Source of the DNA: Sulfurimonas sp. SAG-AH-194-L11
GTDB lineage: Bacteria > Campylobacterota > Campylobacteria > Campylobacterales > Sulfurimonadaceae
Direction: 5' to 3'
DNA length: 54,781 bases
NCBI RefSeq assembly: GCF_029215995.1
Contig: NZ_JAEMVB010000012.1
Location: 1 to 54,781, forward strand
A program made the translations under genes and the position numbers. Below, piece by piece: positions 8,024 through 17,440 of this stretch; the first letter of the stretch is position 1, and every line of letters starts with the position of its first letter. Under the pieces are notes generated by a model. It did no database searches. It saw only the letters and a list, made by a program, of their open reading frames with translations, and was not told the DNA's origin.

Positions 8024-8467
8024 TTAGCCCATTCTTATATCGTCAGCTTCTTCTTTAAAGTTTTCAATAGATTGGAGTATATGCTGTGTTAAATCTTCAG
8101 GTGAGCTTTGCATAGCTGTTTTTCCTAAACTTACTTTTCTTGTTCGTGTTGTATATTGATCTTCACTATATGTTAATAATATATGTGGATTGTTAGAAAT
8201 GTCACAACTTCCTTCTTCTGTTATAACATCTGGTATACAATAGTTAACTTCTACTTCTAGGTCAATCATCGCATCATTTACAAGTTCTACAATTTTTTCC
8301 ATTCTTGATTTTAGGTCTTCTTTTTCTTTAGCTAATTTTTCTGGGTCATCTAGTAGTTCTAAAACTTTTTCAAGCTTCACTTTTACTTCTTTATCTAATA
8401 CAACTGCATCGGAGTCATTGAGTAGTCTTACAACTTCTTCAAGTCTCTCTTTAATTTCAGTTTTCAT
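8024..8467 (-). CDS. Helical-repeat hypothetical protein, paralogue B
   Basis: A 147-residue paralogue of the next gene downstream. The three N-terminal helical units are IKERLEEVVRLLNDSDA, VKVKLEKVLELLDDPEK and LKSRMEKIVELVNDAMI. The C-terminal domain carries YCIPD, SCDI, PHILLTY, RKVSL, SIENFKEE and ends RMG. The pair is separated by 43 bp and presumably co-transcribed; both start regions read AGGAGAATNATTATG, so the duplication included the ribosome-binding site. Divergence between the copies is substantial, so the duplication is not recent. No function is known to me. The upstream gap (8468-8616) is A+T-rich and holds no gene I can support. Confidence 0.7.
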   Translation of the reverse strand: MKTEIKERLEEVVRLLNDSDAVVLDKEVKVKLEKVLELLDDPEKLAKEKEDLKSRMEKIVELVNDAMIDLEVEVNYCIPDVITEEGSCDISNNPHILLTYSEDQYTTRTRKVSLGKTAMQSSPEDLTQHILQSIENFKEEADDIRMG

Positions 8468-8616
8468 AATGATTCTCCTAAATTTAATATAGCCAGCATA
8501 AAATCTCTACCTGTGCTTATTATAATTCTATCATAAAAGAGGATTAAAGTTTTAATTAATTATAATAAATTTTAATATTATGATTACATATTAAGAAAAC
8601 TTTTAAGTTCAGTTTT

Positions 8617-10107
8617 TTAAAAACTATATGTGATGTCTAAAAAGATTTTGTCATTGTTTCTTATGGCATGTATAAAAGGTTTATCCTCTTTTATGCTTGT
8701 ATCGAGATAGTCAATAAGTCCAAAGTTCATAACTAGAGCATCCATTAGATCATACTCTAAAGAGGCTCTGAAAAATCCACCATATTGCCAATTATGACCA
8801 AATGTACTGAGTAGAAGAGTGGCATTAAGTGTGTCATTTTGCATGGAGTGTGTGACACGAATAGCAGTTTGCATCTCATTCTCTTCTACATAGTCAGGTA
8901 CTAGTCCAGCTGTGAGACCTGACATCTGACTCTCATAGTTAAGTATATGTCTCAAAGCTACTTCTAAAGAGAGAACAGTGTTTATAACACCCATATAATC
9001 TACTCCTATGAGTGTATCAACTCTTCTCTTTTCATTCTTTGTAGAGTTATATTTGAGTCCATTGAGATATGCCAGTTCACTTTTAAATAACCAACTCCCT
9101 TTGACTATGTTAAACGCAGAGCCTAACATTTGTACTTTTGAGACAACACGAGAGGCATTTGGTAAAGCACCCTCTAAATGCCATCTTGTGTCAAGAACAT
9201 CAGCCCCATAAAAAGATAAGTCCCAACCTGAGAAGACTCCATTTGCTGCGAAAGCATACTGTACATTGTTCAAGTCACTTTTTGGTTGTTGGAGTTGTAT
9301 AAATGGATCAGGTGCAAAACCTGGAAAAACTACATCGACAGGGAAAAATTCTCCACGAGGGGCAGCTTCGAGAAATATACGACTCTCAAAAATAGCCATA
9401 GCAGAAAAACTCCAGTCGCCTACATAGTAATCAAACTTCGCCATAGTAGTACTCAAACGCAAATCTTCTATATCTGTTAAACCTGGCAGTCTATTGTCAA
9501 GTGGGTTTATCACATCTGTGATTCTAATGTTATCAGACTTTCCCCAAACAACTATCTGACGACCAACTTTGACATCTATATCCTTAGAGACACTCCCTTG
9601 AATATATGTGTCATCAAAACGTAACTGCGTTTGGTATGCATCTAAAATCGCTTGATTATAGTTGTTTTGAGTGTTTATATCATAGGTAAAATCATAAAAA
9701 GCATCACCACTGATTCGGATTTTCCAAGTGTTTGAAAGTTTTGTATCAAACTGTAAGTAGCTACTTACCTGCATTTGGTTAAATCCTGCATACTCAATGC
9801 CAACACTATCTGCCTTATAGGCTTTTACTTTATGATCTGTATACCCATAGTTAGTTTTAAAGGCAATATTTCCTAAGAGAGTATAAGGAGTTGTTTTTTC
9901 TTCTACTTTGGCTAGCTCGTTTAGCTCTATACTCTCACTTTCACCAAATCCATCTAAGTCCTCACCAAAACCATTTAAATCACTCTCATCATTATCTTGC
10001 TCCTCTATGTCAAAACCACTGAGGTCTATCTCTATAGATTCCTCTGCATGAAGTGTTGAGAGTAGTAGCAAACAAGTAAAGAGAAGTTTAATACTTGTAC
10101 TATTCAC
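8617..10107 (-). CDS. DUF1302-like outer-membrane protein
   Basis: An outer-membrane beta-barrel of about 496 residues resembling the DUF1302 family, whose members are typically encoded beside RND/MMPL exporters. I chose the GTG at 10107, 1 bp after the stop of the preceding gene, because it yields a clean signal peptide (MNSTSIKLLFTCLLLLSTLHA); a longer version from 10152 would overlap the upstream gene. After the signal comes an acidic linker with three related units: DLSGFDIE (about 28-35), DLNGFGE (43-49) and DLDGFGES (50-57). The barrel then shows many alternating strands, the patch VGRQIVVWGKSDNIRITDVINP and a terminal aromatic residue (LDITYSF), the usual outer-membrane insertion signal. 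It is the last gene of the MMPL / LolA-like / DUF1302 operon, probably a trans-envelope lipid or hydrophobic-molecule path. Confidence 0.75.
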   Translation of the reverse strand: MNSTSIKLLFTCLLLLSTLHAEESIEIDLSGFDIEEQDNDESDLNGFGEDLDGFGESESIELNELAKVEEKTTPYTLLGNIAFKTNYGYTDHKVKAYKADSVGIEYAGFNQMQVSSYLQFDTKLSNTWKIRISGDAFYDFTYDINTQNNYNQAILDAYQTQLRFDDTYIQGSVSKDIDVKVGRQIVVWGKSDNIRITDVINPLDNRLPGLTDIEDLRLSTTMAKFDYYVGDWSFSAMAIFESRIFLEAAPRGEFFPVDVVFPGFAPDPFIQLQQPKSDLNNVQYAFAANGVFSGWDLSFYGADVLDTRWHLEGALPNASRVVSKVQMLGSAFNIVKGSWLFKSELAYLNGLKYNSTKNEKRRVDTLIGVDYMGVINTVLSLEVALRHILNYESQMSGLTAGLVPDYVEENEMQTAIRVTHSMQNDTLNATLLLSTFGHNWQYGGFFRASLEYDLMDALVMNFGLIDYLDTSIKEDKPFIHAIRNNDKIFLDITYSF

Positions 10108-10108
10108 C

Positions 10109-10891
10109 TTAGATACCGCGTTGGAGTGTTCTTGTAGTAAAGAGAGACTCATCTAAATCTTGGTTGTACTTAATATTTGAAAATTTAAATACAGACTTAT
10201 GGAGTGTTTTTTTACCCTTTTTTGTAACCATCTGCATCTCTTTCACTGTCCAAATACCATCTATGAGCTCTAAGTCTTTTACCATCATATACTTGAGTTT
10301 ATTTCCTGCTTTTATATAGTTAAGTGCTTGAATCACAACAAAATTGTCTTGTCTTACGAACATGATACTCTTTGTGTAACCCGTTTCATCTACTATTTTT
10401 TGACTCTTTGGTGTTACAAGCAGTTGCCATACTTTGTGACCTTGTGCCTTTGTCTCTTTCATAATTTTATAGCTATAATCTTGCACATTTCTACTTGTCA
10501 TATCAGAGTAAGTAAAATCACTGCCCATAAAAGATGAACTTTTGTCACTCGAAGCGATACGTTTTACTTTTTGAAGTGCTGGAAGATAGAGCCACTGGTC
10601 ATCATCAAGATTTGAGTCTTCATAGTCATATGTTAAAAAAGCAGTATCTTTTACATCAGCAGGTGTTAAAAAAAACATCAGTTTAAGTGTGTCTGTTCCT
10701 CTGTTTTTAGTATAAACTTTAAGATCACGAACCCGTATCTTTTTAGACTTGTCAACTAAAATCATTTTCATATTTGATGTTATGTTGTCTCCCTCATCTC
10801 TATCACTCACTCTCTGAGCTATCTCTTGTGCACTCAGTGCGAAAAGTGATGTTACTAGAAGTGTTGTTGTTAGTAGTGATTTAAAAATCAT
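10109..10891 (-). CDS. LolA-like outer membrane lipoprotein-sorting protein
   Basis: A periplasmic protein of 260 residues from the ATG at 10891, which has AAAGGA just upstream; the longer frame from 10912 would overlap the MMPL gene. The N-terminus MIFKSLLTTTLLVTSLFALSAQE is a signal peptide. The rest (QRVSDRDEGDNITSNMKMILVDK, TLKLMFFLTPADVKDTAFLTYDY, QWLYLPALQKVKRI, SFMGSDFTYSDM) matches what I know of the COG2834 outer membrane lipoprotein-sorting group, with an unclosed LolA-type barrel that carries lipid. It sits between an MMPL-type RND permease and an outer-membrane protein, as expected for the soluble carrier between them. Cargo is unknown. Confidence 0.8.
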   Translation of the reverse strand: MIFKSLLTTTLLVTSLFALSAQEIAQRVSDRDEGDNITSNMKMILVDKSKKIRVRDLKVYTKNRGTDTLKLMFFLTPADVKDTAFLTYDYEDSNLDDDQWLYLPALQKVKRIASSDKSSSFMGSDFTYSDMTSRNVQDYSYKIMKETKAQGHKVWQLLVTPKSQKIVDETGYTKSIMFVRQDNFVVIQALNYIKAGNKLKYMMVKDLELIDGIWTVKEMQMVTKKGKKTLHKSVFKFSNIKYNQDLDESLFTTRTLQRGI

Positions 10892-10901
10892 TGTGTATCC
10901 T

Positions 10902-13286
10902 TTATTTTGCATCTTTAGTTATAAGTGTAAGGAGTGCAGGTCCGAGTATAACATTTGCTATAAGAGCGATGATGATTGCCCCACCTGCTAATATACCAAA
11001 GTTGACAAGGTTACTTAAACTTGCAAACATATAGACAAAAAATCCTAAACTAAGGACTACTGATGTCGCTACAAGTGCACGACCAGTTCCTAACATAGTC
11101 ATCTCAACAGACTCTTTTGTAGAATAGCCTTGATGATGATACTTTGAGAAGTTATGAAAAAAGTGTACTGTATCATCGACACTTAGACCGATAACGATAG
11201 CACCAACAAGCATAGTAAAGAGGTCAAGTGGCATATCCACAAGTGCCATAAATCCAAGTGCTATGATGATAGGCAAGACATTTGGTATCATACTCGTAAG
11301 CCCTATCTTTACACTTCCTAAGAGTAGCATCATCATAATCGCTATGAGAATGAATGCCATTACATACGATGTAGCCATCGAGTCCATAGCTGCTACTAGT
11401 GTGCGTTGAAAAAGTGGTACCATTCCTGTTACGGTTATCTCAACACTATTCCCAAGCTTTTTATGAAGTATACTTTGAATCTTATCGCTTATCTGCGTAT
11501 ACTCACTCGCTTCCATCCATGGGAGTTTAAAGGTGAGTCTTGCCTTACTCATACTCGTATCTACAAAGTCCTCTAAGTCATCACTTCCAGAGTTTTCAAA
11601 AAGCAAAAATTCTTGAGGGATGAGTGCATCATTTGTTGTTATGCGGTAGTACTCAGGGTTGTTTTCATGGAGTGCACGATGAATCTCTTTTAAAACATCA
11701 CCAACACTCCAACCTTTTCCTATAAAGTGAGTGTCAGTATGAAACTGTTCTACCTCATGTACTGCATCATCTAGTGTTTGTAAGAGTTTTGCATTGTAAA
11801 GACCATTCTCTTTTTTTGTATCTACAATCACCTCCATAGTTACAGAACCACGAAGTGCTTCATCTACTTTATATGTAGAGATTTTAATTGGCGAATCATC
11901 TGGCTGCCATGAGAGAGTATCATGTTTAAACGCGACCTGTGTTGCAAGGTAGATAAATACTACTGCTATACCTAAACTCACGACTATAATTTTTTTAGCA
12001 TGTGTAAAACTAAAGTCTGCTACAGCTAAGAGGAGTCTATCCATCTTTTGAGATTTTGCAACTGCTGCGGCTTTTGGCTTAAGAGGTAAAACAGCTAAGA
12101 GTGCAGGAAGTAAAACTATAGTATTAATGAGGGCGACTATAACACCTAGTGCTCCAAATATTCCAAGTGCTGCTATAGGCTCAATCGCAGCAGTAGAAAA
12201 AGAGAAGAGTCCTGCCGCAGTTGTAAGTGAAGTCATGATGATTGCAAGACCTGAGTGACCAAGGGAGTAACTAATAGCCTTGTCTTTATCTTCATGCTCA
12301 TTAAAGTGTTTAAAAAACATAGAGAGGAGGTGAACAACTGCACCGATACCAACGGCTAAAAGAAATGAGGGTAAAATTTGAGTTGGGATGGTTATAGGAG
12401 TTCCAACTATAGCCATAAACCCTATGGTTGTGAGTAGAGATATAAGTACGATAAAAATTGGTAAAAAGATAGCACTGATACGGCGAAAAACAACAAAAAG
12501 AAAAATCATCATCATAAGTAGTACAAGTTTTACAAACTTCTGCATATCTTTTTGAACTGATTGTTTGTTATAGTCATTTACAGCTAAAGAACCTGCTACA
12601 AAAACATTAAAGTCATCACTGTTAAATGTAGCAGCTATCTTGTCAGCAGCACGAACCATTTCACTTTTTGATGGGTCACTTAGAAACTCAGCATCGTTAT
12701 CACTAGCACTTGATTCACCAAAGCCATCTAAATCATCAGCACCCTCTACACTCTCATAAGCACTAGGCTCTAAAATAATAGTCGTAAAAGTATGTGCATC
12801 ATTGTAGAGTAGGTTTTTATACATAGCATTGTTGAGTGCCGTTTTTTTGATTGCTTCTAATGCACTTTGTGTAGTAGGAAAGTTTGCAAAGAGATCCTCA
12901 ACTATGAGTCTATCTCCCTCTCCTCTAGTGTTTCGTGCATTTATGATAGATGTGATGTCATTTAAATGAGGGACATTTTCCTCTAGTGCATTATGTAACT
13001 TTTGTAGTTTACTAAGAGTAGCCATAGAAAAAATATCTTTAGCCTCAACAATAACCATAATTTTTTCATCTTGCCCAAACTGCTCTTTAAATGCTTCATA
13101 ACGAATGAGGGCAGGGTCATTTACCTTTAAAAACCCCTCTGTAGAAGTGTCTATGGTGATAAATCTAAGATTTGAGATTATGAGGATACTTACAAGAAGC
13201 ATAAGTAAAATAATTTTTTTAGGATGTTTTGTGATGGTGACACCCATCACTCTCAAGCGGTTTTCACTTTTAGTGCGCCAGTTCAT
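10902..13286 (-). CDS. MMPL/HpnN-type RND exporter
   Basis: A 794-residue inner-membrane permease of the shorter RND type (COG1033, MMPL/HpnN-like) used for lipids, hopanoids or other hydrophobic cargo. It has two similar halves: a first helix (IILLMLLVSILIIS), a periplasmic loop, and a five-helix bundle with GIGAVVHLLSMF; then a helix near 435, a second loop, and a bundle with IGLSVDDTVHFFHNF, which carries the two Asp expected for proton coupling. The periplasmic loop of the first half contains DLDGFGES (185-192) in an acidic segment, the same motif as in the outer-membrane protein of the operon. It is first in a tight minus-strand operon; a 12-bp palindrome precedes it (13301-13332). The start ATG has AAAGG upstream. 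Confidence 0.88.
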   Translation of the reverse strand: MNWRTKSENRLRVMGVTITKHPKKIILLMLLVSILIISNLRFITIDTSTEGFLKVNDPALIRYEAFKEQFGQDEKIMVIVEAKDIFSMATLSKLQKLHNALEENVPHLNDITSIINARNTRGEGDRLIVEDLFANFPTTQSALEAIKKTALNNAMYKNLLYNDAHTFTTIILEPSAYESVEGADDLDGFGESSASDNDAEFLSDPSKSEMVRAADKIAATFNSDDFNVFVAGSLAVNDYNKQSVQKDMQKFVKLVLLMMMIFLFVVFRRISAIFLPIFIVLISLLTTIGFMAIVGTPITIPTQILPSFLLAVGIGAVVHLLSMFFKHFNEHEDKDKAISYSLGHSGLAIIMTSLTTAAGLFSFSTAAIEPIAALGIFGALGVIVALINTIVLLPALLAVLPLKPKAAAVAKSQKMDRLLLAVADFSFTHAKKIIVVSLGIAVVFIYLATQVAFKHDTLSWQPDDSPIKISTYKVDEALRGSVTMEVIVDTKKENGLYNAKLLQTLDDAVHEVEQFHTDTHFIGKGWSVGDVLKEIHRALHENNPEYYRITTNDALIPQEFLLFENSGSDDLEDFVDTSMSKARLTFKLPWMEASEYTQISDKIQSILHKKLGNSVEITVTGMVPLFQRTLVAAMDSMATSYVMAFILIAIMMMLLLGSVKIGLTSMIPNVLPIIIALGFMALVDMPLDLFTMLVGAIVIGLSVDDTVHFFHNFSKYHHQGYSTKESVEMTMLGTGRALVATSVVLSLGFFVYMFASLSNLVNFGILAGGAIIIALIANVILGPALLTLITKDAK

Positions 13287-13300
13287 GTAGAGACCTTTAT

Positions 13301-13332
13301 ATATAGATAGTGCTATATTACACTATCTATAT
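13301..13332. promoter_or_regulatory. Perfect 12-bp palindrome upstream of the MMPL operon
   Basis: ATATAGATAGTG (13301-13312) and CACTATCTATAT (13321-13332) are perfect inverted repeats around an 8-nt centre. They lie 14 bp ahead of the MMPL start on the minus strand and behind the chemoreceptor stop at 13361. There is no T-run on the minus strand, so an operator for the MMPL operon is as likely as a terminator for the receptor gene. Confidence 0.5.
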
Positions 13333-13360
13333 TAGGCTAATGTTAAGAGGGATATATTTA

Positions 13361-15268
13361 TTATCCTTGATACTCTTCTTCTAACATATTGTCCATAAGT
13401 ATAAAGAGTTCTTGGGATGCTGTTTCCATTTTTTCAAAGTTTGTGATAATTGTATCAGCATTTATAAGTGTATCTTTTTCTGGATCATTATGTAAAAATG
13501 CAAGGTTATTGTTAGCATTAACATGAACAGTATTATGTGGTGCAGCAATTTTAGAGTATGAATTAGAACTAGAGAATCTAGCTTTTCCTTCTCCATCGTA
13601 CCACATTCCAAGATTACATTGATGAGAGTTAACCTCTTTAAGAATTGGCTCTAATGACATAATAGAATTATAAGCACGTGACTTGTAGAGGATATGGTCG
13701 ATTTTAGCAAGTACTATAAAGATACTATTTTCCATATGGTAAGAACGATCTACTATGTTAGTAGATCCATCACTAAGTTCTACTAAAGTATGCTCAAACT
13801 CTTCTATTTTTTGAGTTGTCGTATCAACTGTATCTTTCATGTTCTCAGATGAACCTTGAATCTCACTCATCCCTTGCTGAAGTGATTTTATACTCACAGA
13901 AATTTCACTTGTTGCTTTATGTGTTCTCTCTGCAAGTTTACGAACTTCATCCGCAACAACAGCAAAACCACGACCATGCTCACCTGCACGAGCCGCTTCA
14001 ATAGCTGCGTTTAGTGCAAGTAAGTTTGTTTGATCTGCGATGTCTGTAATAAGCTCAATTACAGAAGTAATACTATTTGTCTGATTTGCTAACTCTTCAA
14101 CACTAGAGTTGTTCATACTCACTTGCTCATTAAGGTTATGAAGTTCTTGGACTGCTTGTACGATGTTTTCACGAGAGTTAGTTGATAAGTCCGCTGCAGA
14201 TTTTGTAGCTGCTGTGACATCTTTAAGGTTTTGTATATTTGTTTTAAGATTGTCTTGAATAACTGTTAATGATTCTGAAACATTTCTGCTACTTTCACTA
14301 AGCCGTGCATTAAAAGTATCACGTTGTACTTTTGTATGTTGTTCTTGCATAAAATGTATACTGCTCATTACACTATTAACAGCAACTACAAACTCACCAT
14401 CCATACCCTCAGATGAGATAGGGTTTGAAAACTCTCCATGTGTAGCATCTGTAATAGCACGGTTTATCTCTTGGATGAGTGTACTCATATGATTAATTAA
14501 GATACTTAAGTTCATCCCCATTTGACCAAGCTCTGTATTTTCATCATTCTCATTAGAGTTCTGTGAAAAGTCACCCTGTGCAGCAAGGGAAATTTGATGT
14601 GTAAATTTAGCAATACCATTTGTGATAGATTTTCTAATAATAGTAGCAAATAATAAAACAAGAATACCAACAACTATTCCAGCTACAAGTACTAAGTACT
14701 TATAAAAAGATATTTCAGTTTCAAGTTCTTCAGAGTCTGATTTGAGTTCTGCTTGTTTAAGGCTGACTAGTTTTTTAAAAGCTTTACGAGATGCATTTGC
14801 ATAAGGTGTAAGGTCTGTTTTGTATTTAGCATATAGTGAGGCTGTTTCATTTCGTATCTGTTCTTTTGAAAATCCAAGCATCATACTTAAAGAGTTTTCT
14901 AAAAATATCATAGTAGAAGACTTAGCATCTTTAACCATAGTTAAAGATGTGGCATCTTCAGCCATAAGTTTTTGCAAACTGTTAAACTCTTTACGAATAG
15001 AGTCAATACTTGACTTGAGTTTAGAAATATCTTTTTGATAATCTCCACCAAGCATAATATCTCTAGTTGTTCTACTAACATAATTCATATTTTTTTCAAT
15101 TTTTAGGACACTAAAACCAGCACTCATTGAACTGTGACGAAGGTGTTTGTACTCAGTTTCTATGTTGGACATTGCCCAAAAAACAAAAATTGTTGCTGAA
15201 AAAATAGCAAAGCTTGTCATTGTGATTAGATAGTTCATCTTCTTCTGGATACTCATGTTCTCAAACAT
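13361..15268 (-). CDS. Methyl-accepting chemotaxis protein with C-terminal CZB domain
   Basis: A chemoreceptor of 635 residues. It has an N-terminal helix ([21 protein letters not shown]), a helical periplasmic sensor of about 150 residues (four-helix-bundle type), a second helix ([23 protein letters not shown]), a HAMP region, then the signalling coiled coil with the conserved hairpin [18 protein letters not shown]. The C-terminus is a CZB zinc-binding domain: a first His in [10 protein letters not shown], then [13 protein letters not shown] with the expected His and Cys, and a later HNTVH. CZB domains bind zinc and are linked to sensing of zinc or hypochlorite/redox state, so this receptor probably integrates an internal metal/redox signal with an external ligand. 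It is a single gene; ATG at 15268. Confidence 0.93.
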   Translation of the reverse strand: MFENMSIQKKMNYLITMTSFAIFSATIFVFWAMSNIETEYKHLRHSSMSAGFSVLKIEKNMNYVSRTTRDIMLGGDYQKDISKLKSSIDSIRKEFNSLQKLMAEDATSLTMVKDAKSSTMIFLENSLSMMLGFSKEQIRNETASLYAKYKTDLTPYANASRKAFKKLVSLKQAELKSDSEELETEISFYKYLVLVAGIVVGILVLLFATIIRKSITNGIAKFTHQISLAAQGDFSQNSNENDENTELGQMGMNLSILINHMSTLIQEINRAITDATHGEFSNPISSEGMDGEFVVAVNSVMSSIHFMQEQHTKVQRDTFNARLSESSRNVSESLTVIQDNLKTNIQNLKDVTAATKSAADLSTNSRENIVQAVQELHNLNEQVSMNNSSVEELANQTNSITSVIELITDIADQTNLLALNAAIEAARAGEHGRGFAVVADEVRKLAERTHKATSEISVSIKSLQQGMSEIQGSSENMKDTVDTTTQKIEEFEHTLVELSDGSTNIVDRSYHMENSIFIVLAKIDHILYKSRAYNSIMSLEPILKEVNSHQCNLGMWYDGEGKARFSSSNSYSKIAAPHNTVHVNANNNLAFLHNDPEKDTLINADTIITNFEKMETASQELFILMDNMLEEEYQG

Positions 15269-15380
15269 ATAACTTCCTTAGGGTGTATTAAATTGATTTT
15301 ATTATAACTTAAAACAGAGTCAAAGTGCATTAGAAGCAGTTATAATATGAGATTTTTAAAAAAGAGGGATTAAGTGTAAC

Positions 15381-15411
15381 AATATGCTGATACGATATAA
15401 TACAGCATATT
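15381..15411 (+). promoter_or_regulatory. gdhA promoter with palindrome over the -10
   Basis: AATATGCTG (15381-15389) and CAGCATATT (15403-15411) are perfect 9-bp inverted repeats around a 13-nt centre that contains TATAAT (15396-15401). The element lies 26 bp before the gdhA ATG. This looks like a -10 box embedded in an operator, so a dimeric repressor bound here would block transcription of glutamate dehydrogenase. Confidence 0.55.
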
Positions 15412-15436
15412 TAATTTAGTTAATTTAGGATTGTAA

Positions 15437-16792
15437 ATGTCAATAGCAGAAGATAAAATAAAAAAATATGAGAAGAGTGATTGCAAACAAGATGATGTAT
15501 TTTACCAAGCAATGGAAGAGGTAATATGCTCAATTGGACCACTACTTGAGTCTGACTCTAAGTATAAGAGGTATGCAATACTTGATAGATTAGTTGTTCC
15601 TGATAGAATTATTAAGTTTAAAGTTACATGGTTGAATGATGCAAATGAGATACAGGTAAATACTGGTTATCGTGTTCAGTTTAACAATGCACTAGGGCCA
15701 TATAAAGGAGGGCTTCGTTTTCATCCAACTGTAAATGAGGGAATTTTAAAGTTTTTAGGTTTTGAGCAAATTTTGAAAAATTCTTTAACGGGACTTCCTA
15801 TAGGTGGTGGTAAAGGTGGAAGTGACTTTGACCCTAAAGGAAAAAGTGATTTTGAGATTATGAAGTTTTGTTCTGCATTTATGACTGAACTTCATAAATA
15901 CATAGGCCCTCGTATAGATGTCCCTGCGGGTGATATCGGTGTTGGTGGACGCGAAATTGGCTTTTTATTTGGTGAGTATAAAAAGATTACCTCTTCTTAT
16001 GAGGGTGTACTTACTGGAAAGCCTTTTGTCTTTGGTGGTTCACTTATGCGTCCTGAAGCTACAGGGTATGGAGCAGTCTATTTTACACAACAGATGCTTG
16101 AGATAGAGGGTAAAGAATCTCTTGAAGGAAAAATTTGTACTGTAAGTGGTGCAGGAAATGTAGCACTTCATGCCATAGAAAAGCTACAACAGATTGGTGC
16201 TATTCCTGTAAGTTGCAGTGATTCAAGAGGAACTTTATATGATTCAAGGGGTGTTGATTTAGCACTTTTAAAAGAGCTCAAACTTGAACGTCGTGTCTCT
16301 TTAGAGGAGTATGTCTCAATACATGAAAGTGCAAAGTATATACCTCTCTCCGAGTACCCAGAGCATGCTCATGCAGTTTGGGATATTCCCTGCTATGCAG
16401 CATTCCCCTGTGCAACACAAAATGAGTTAAATGAGACAGATGCTCATAACCTAATCACAAATGGTTGTGAGAGTGTAACAGAAGGTGCAAATATGCCATC
16501 AACTCCTGATGCTATAGCTGCTATACAATCACATGGATTATGTTTTGCACCTGCAAAAGCAGCAAATGCAGGTGGTGTAGCTGTGAGTTCTTTTGAAATG
16601 TCTCAAAATGCCGCTATGAGTAAATGGACTTTTGAGGAGGTAGATGAAAAACTAAAAACTGTAATGCAACAGATTTGTACTCGAGTGGCACTTACTGCTA
16701 AAGATTATGGAGTAGAAGGAAACTATGTAGATGGTGCAAATATTGCAGGGTTTAAAAAAGTTGCTGATGCTATGATTGCTGAGGGTATTTAG
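15437..16792 (+). CDS. gdhA: Glutamate dehydrogenase (NADP type)
   Basis: Assimilates ammonium by reductive amination of 2-oxoglutarate in the cytosol. The 451-residue length is that of the hexameric, ~50-kDa bacterial enzyme. The substrate-binding stretch GPYKGGLRFHPTVN, the catalytic-lysine motif LPIGGGKGGSDFDPKG, DIGVGGREIGFLFGEYK and the Rossmann start VSGAGNVALHAIEKL are all present, as is EGANMPSTPDA near the end. The start has TAGGA nearby and follows a palindromic promoter. It appears monocistronic. Specificity for NADPH is inferred from resemblance to the anabolic class. Confidence 0.96.
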   Translation: MSIAEDKIKKYEKSDCKQDDVFYQAMEEVICSIGPLLESDSKYKRYAILDRLVVPDRIIKFKVTWLNDANEIQVNTGYRVQFNNALGPYKGGLRFHPTVNEGILKFLGFEQILKNSLTGLPIGGGKGGSDFDPKGKSDFEIMKFCSAFMTELHKYIGPRIDVPAGDIGVGGREIGFLFGEYKKITSSYEGVLTGKPFVFGGSLMRPEATGYGAVYFTQQMLEIEGKESLEGKICTVSGAGNVALHAIEKLQQIGAIPVSCSDSRGTLYDSRGVDLALLKELKLERRVSLEEYVSIHESAKYIPLSEYPEHAHAVWDIPCYAAFPCATQNELNETDAHNLITNGCESVTEGANMPSTPDAIAAIQSHGLCFAPAKAANAGGVAVSSFEMSQNAAMSKWTFEEVDEKLKTVMQQICTRVALTAKDYGVEGNYVDGANIAGFKKVADAMIAEGI

Positions 16793-16843
16793 AAGACTTA
16801 TAGGAGTTATGCAAGAAGTCTACTGTTTAAGCTATAATTGCAA

Positions 16844-17440
16844 ATGCAAAAAATAATATTTACTGATTTAGATGGGACACTTACACTTAAAGATACCTAC
16901 ACTAAGTTTGTGTTACAAAATTTACGAGTAGGAGTTGTCTTAAAAAATCTCTTTCCTCTCCTTAGTATGGTTGTAAAACATAGACTCAAAATTTATAATG
17001 ATGATGATGTTAAAATGACAACATTTAAGATGTTTTTTACAGGGTATGATAGAGAAAACTCTTTAGATGGATTTGCTCAGAGTATTCCATGGAACACCAA
17101 AGTACTCCAACTCATAGAGACAAAACGCCAAGAGGGTTATAAGGTCATTCTTGTAACAGCTTCTCCTGATATATATGTGAAGTATATTTGTGAGTACTTA
17201 GGATATGATGGTTTTATCTCTACAAAAACTGTAGATACAGGTCGTTATCTTGATGGAAATTTCGATGGTAAGGTTTGTAACTTTCTTCAAAAGCCAAAAC
17301 GTATACTAGAGTTTTTAGATGGTGTTGAGACAGAACATACTATTTCATATGGAAATTCATCAGGTGATACAGCGATGTTAGAGTTTTGTGATGAGAGTTA
17401 TTTTGTAAAAAAGAAAAATATAAAAAGGTTTGAGAAATAA
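16844..17440 (+). CDS. HAD-IB family phosphatase
   Basis: A cytosolic phosphatase of 198 residues. Motif I is FTDLDGTLT (nucleophile Asp), motif II is VILVTASPD and motif III is YGNSSGDTAML; together with the helical cap this is the HAD-IB group that includes phosphoserine phosphatase and the phosphatidylglycerophosphatase PgpC. The ATG at 16844 was chosen over a TTG two codons earlier. The stop overlaps the start of the CDP-alcohol phosphatidyltransferase gene (TAATG), so the two products are made together. By context it may dephosphorylate a lipid phosphate such as PGP, making PgpC a good guess; phosphoserine phosphatase is the alternative. Confidence 0.82.
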   Translation: MQKIIFTDLDGTLTLKDTYTKFVLQNLRVGVVLKNLFPLLSMVVKHRLKIYNDDDVKMTTFKMFFTGYDRENSLDGFAQSIPWNTKVLQLIETKRQEGYKVILVTASPDIYVKYICEYLGYDGFISTKTVDTGRYLDGNFDGKVCNFLQKPKRILEFLDGVETEHTISYGNSSGDTAMLEFCDESYFVKKKNIKRFEK

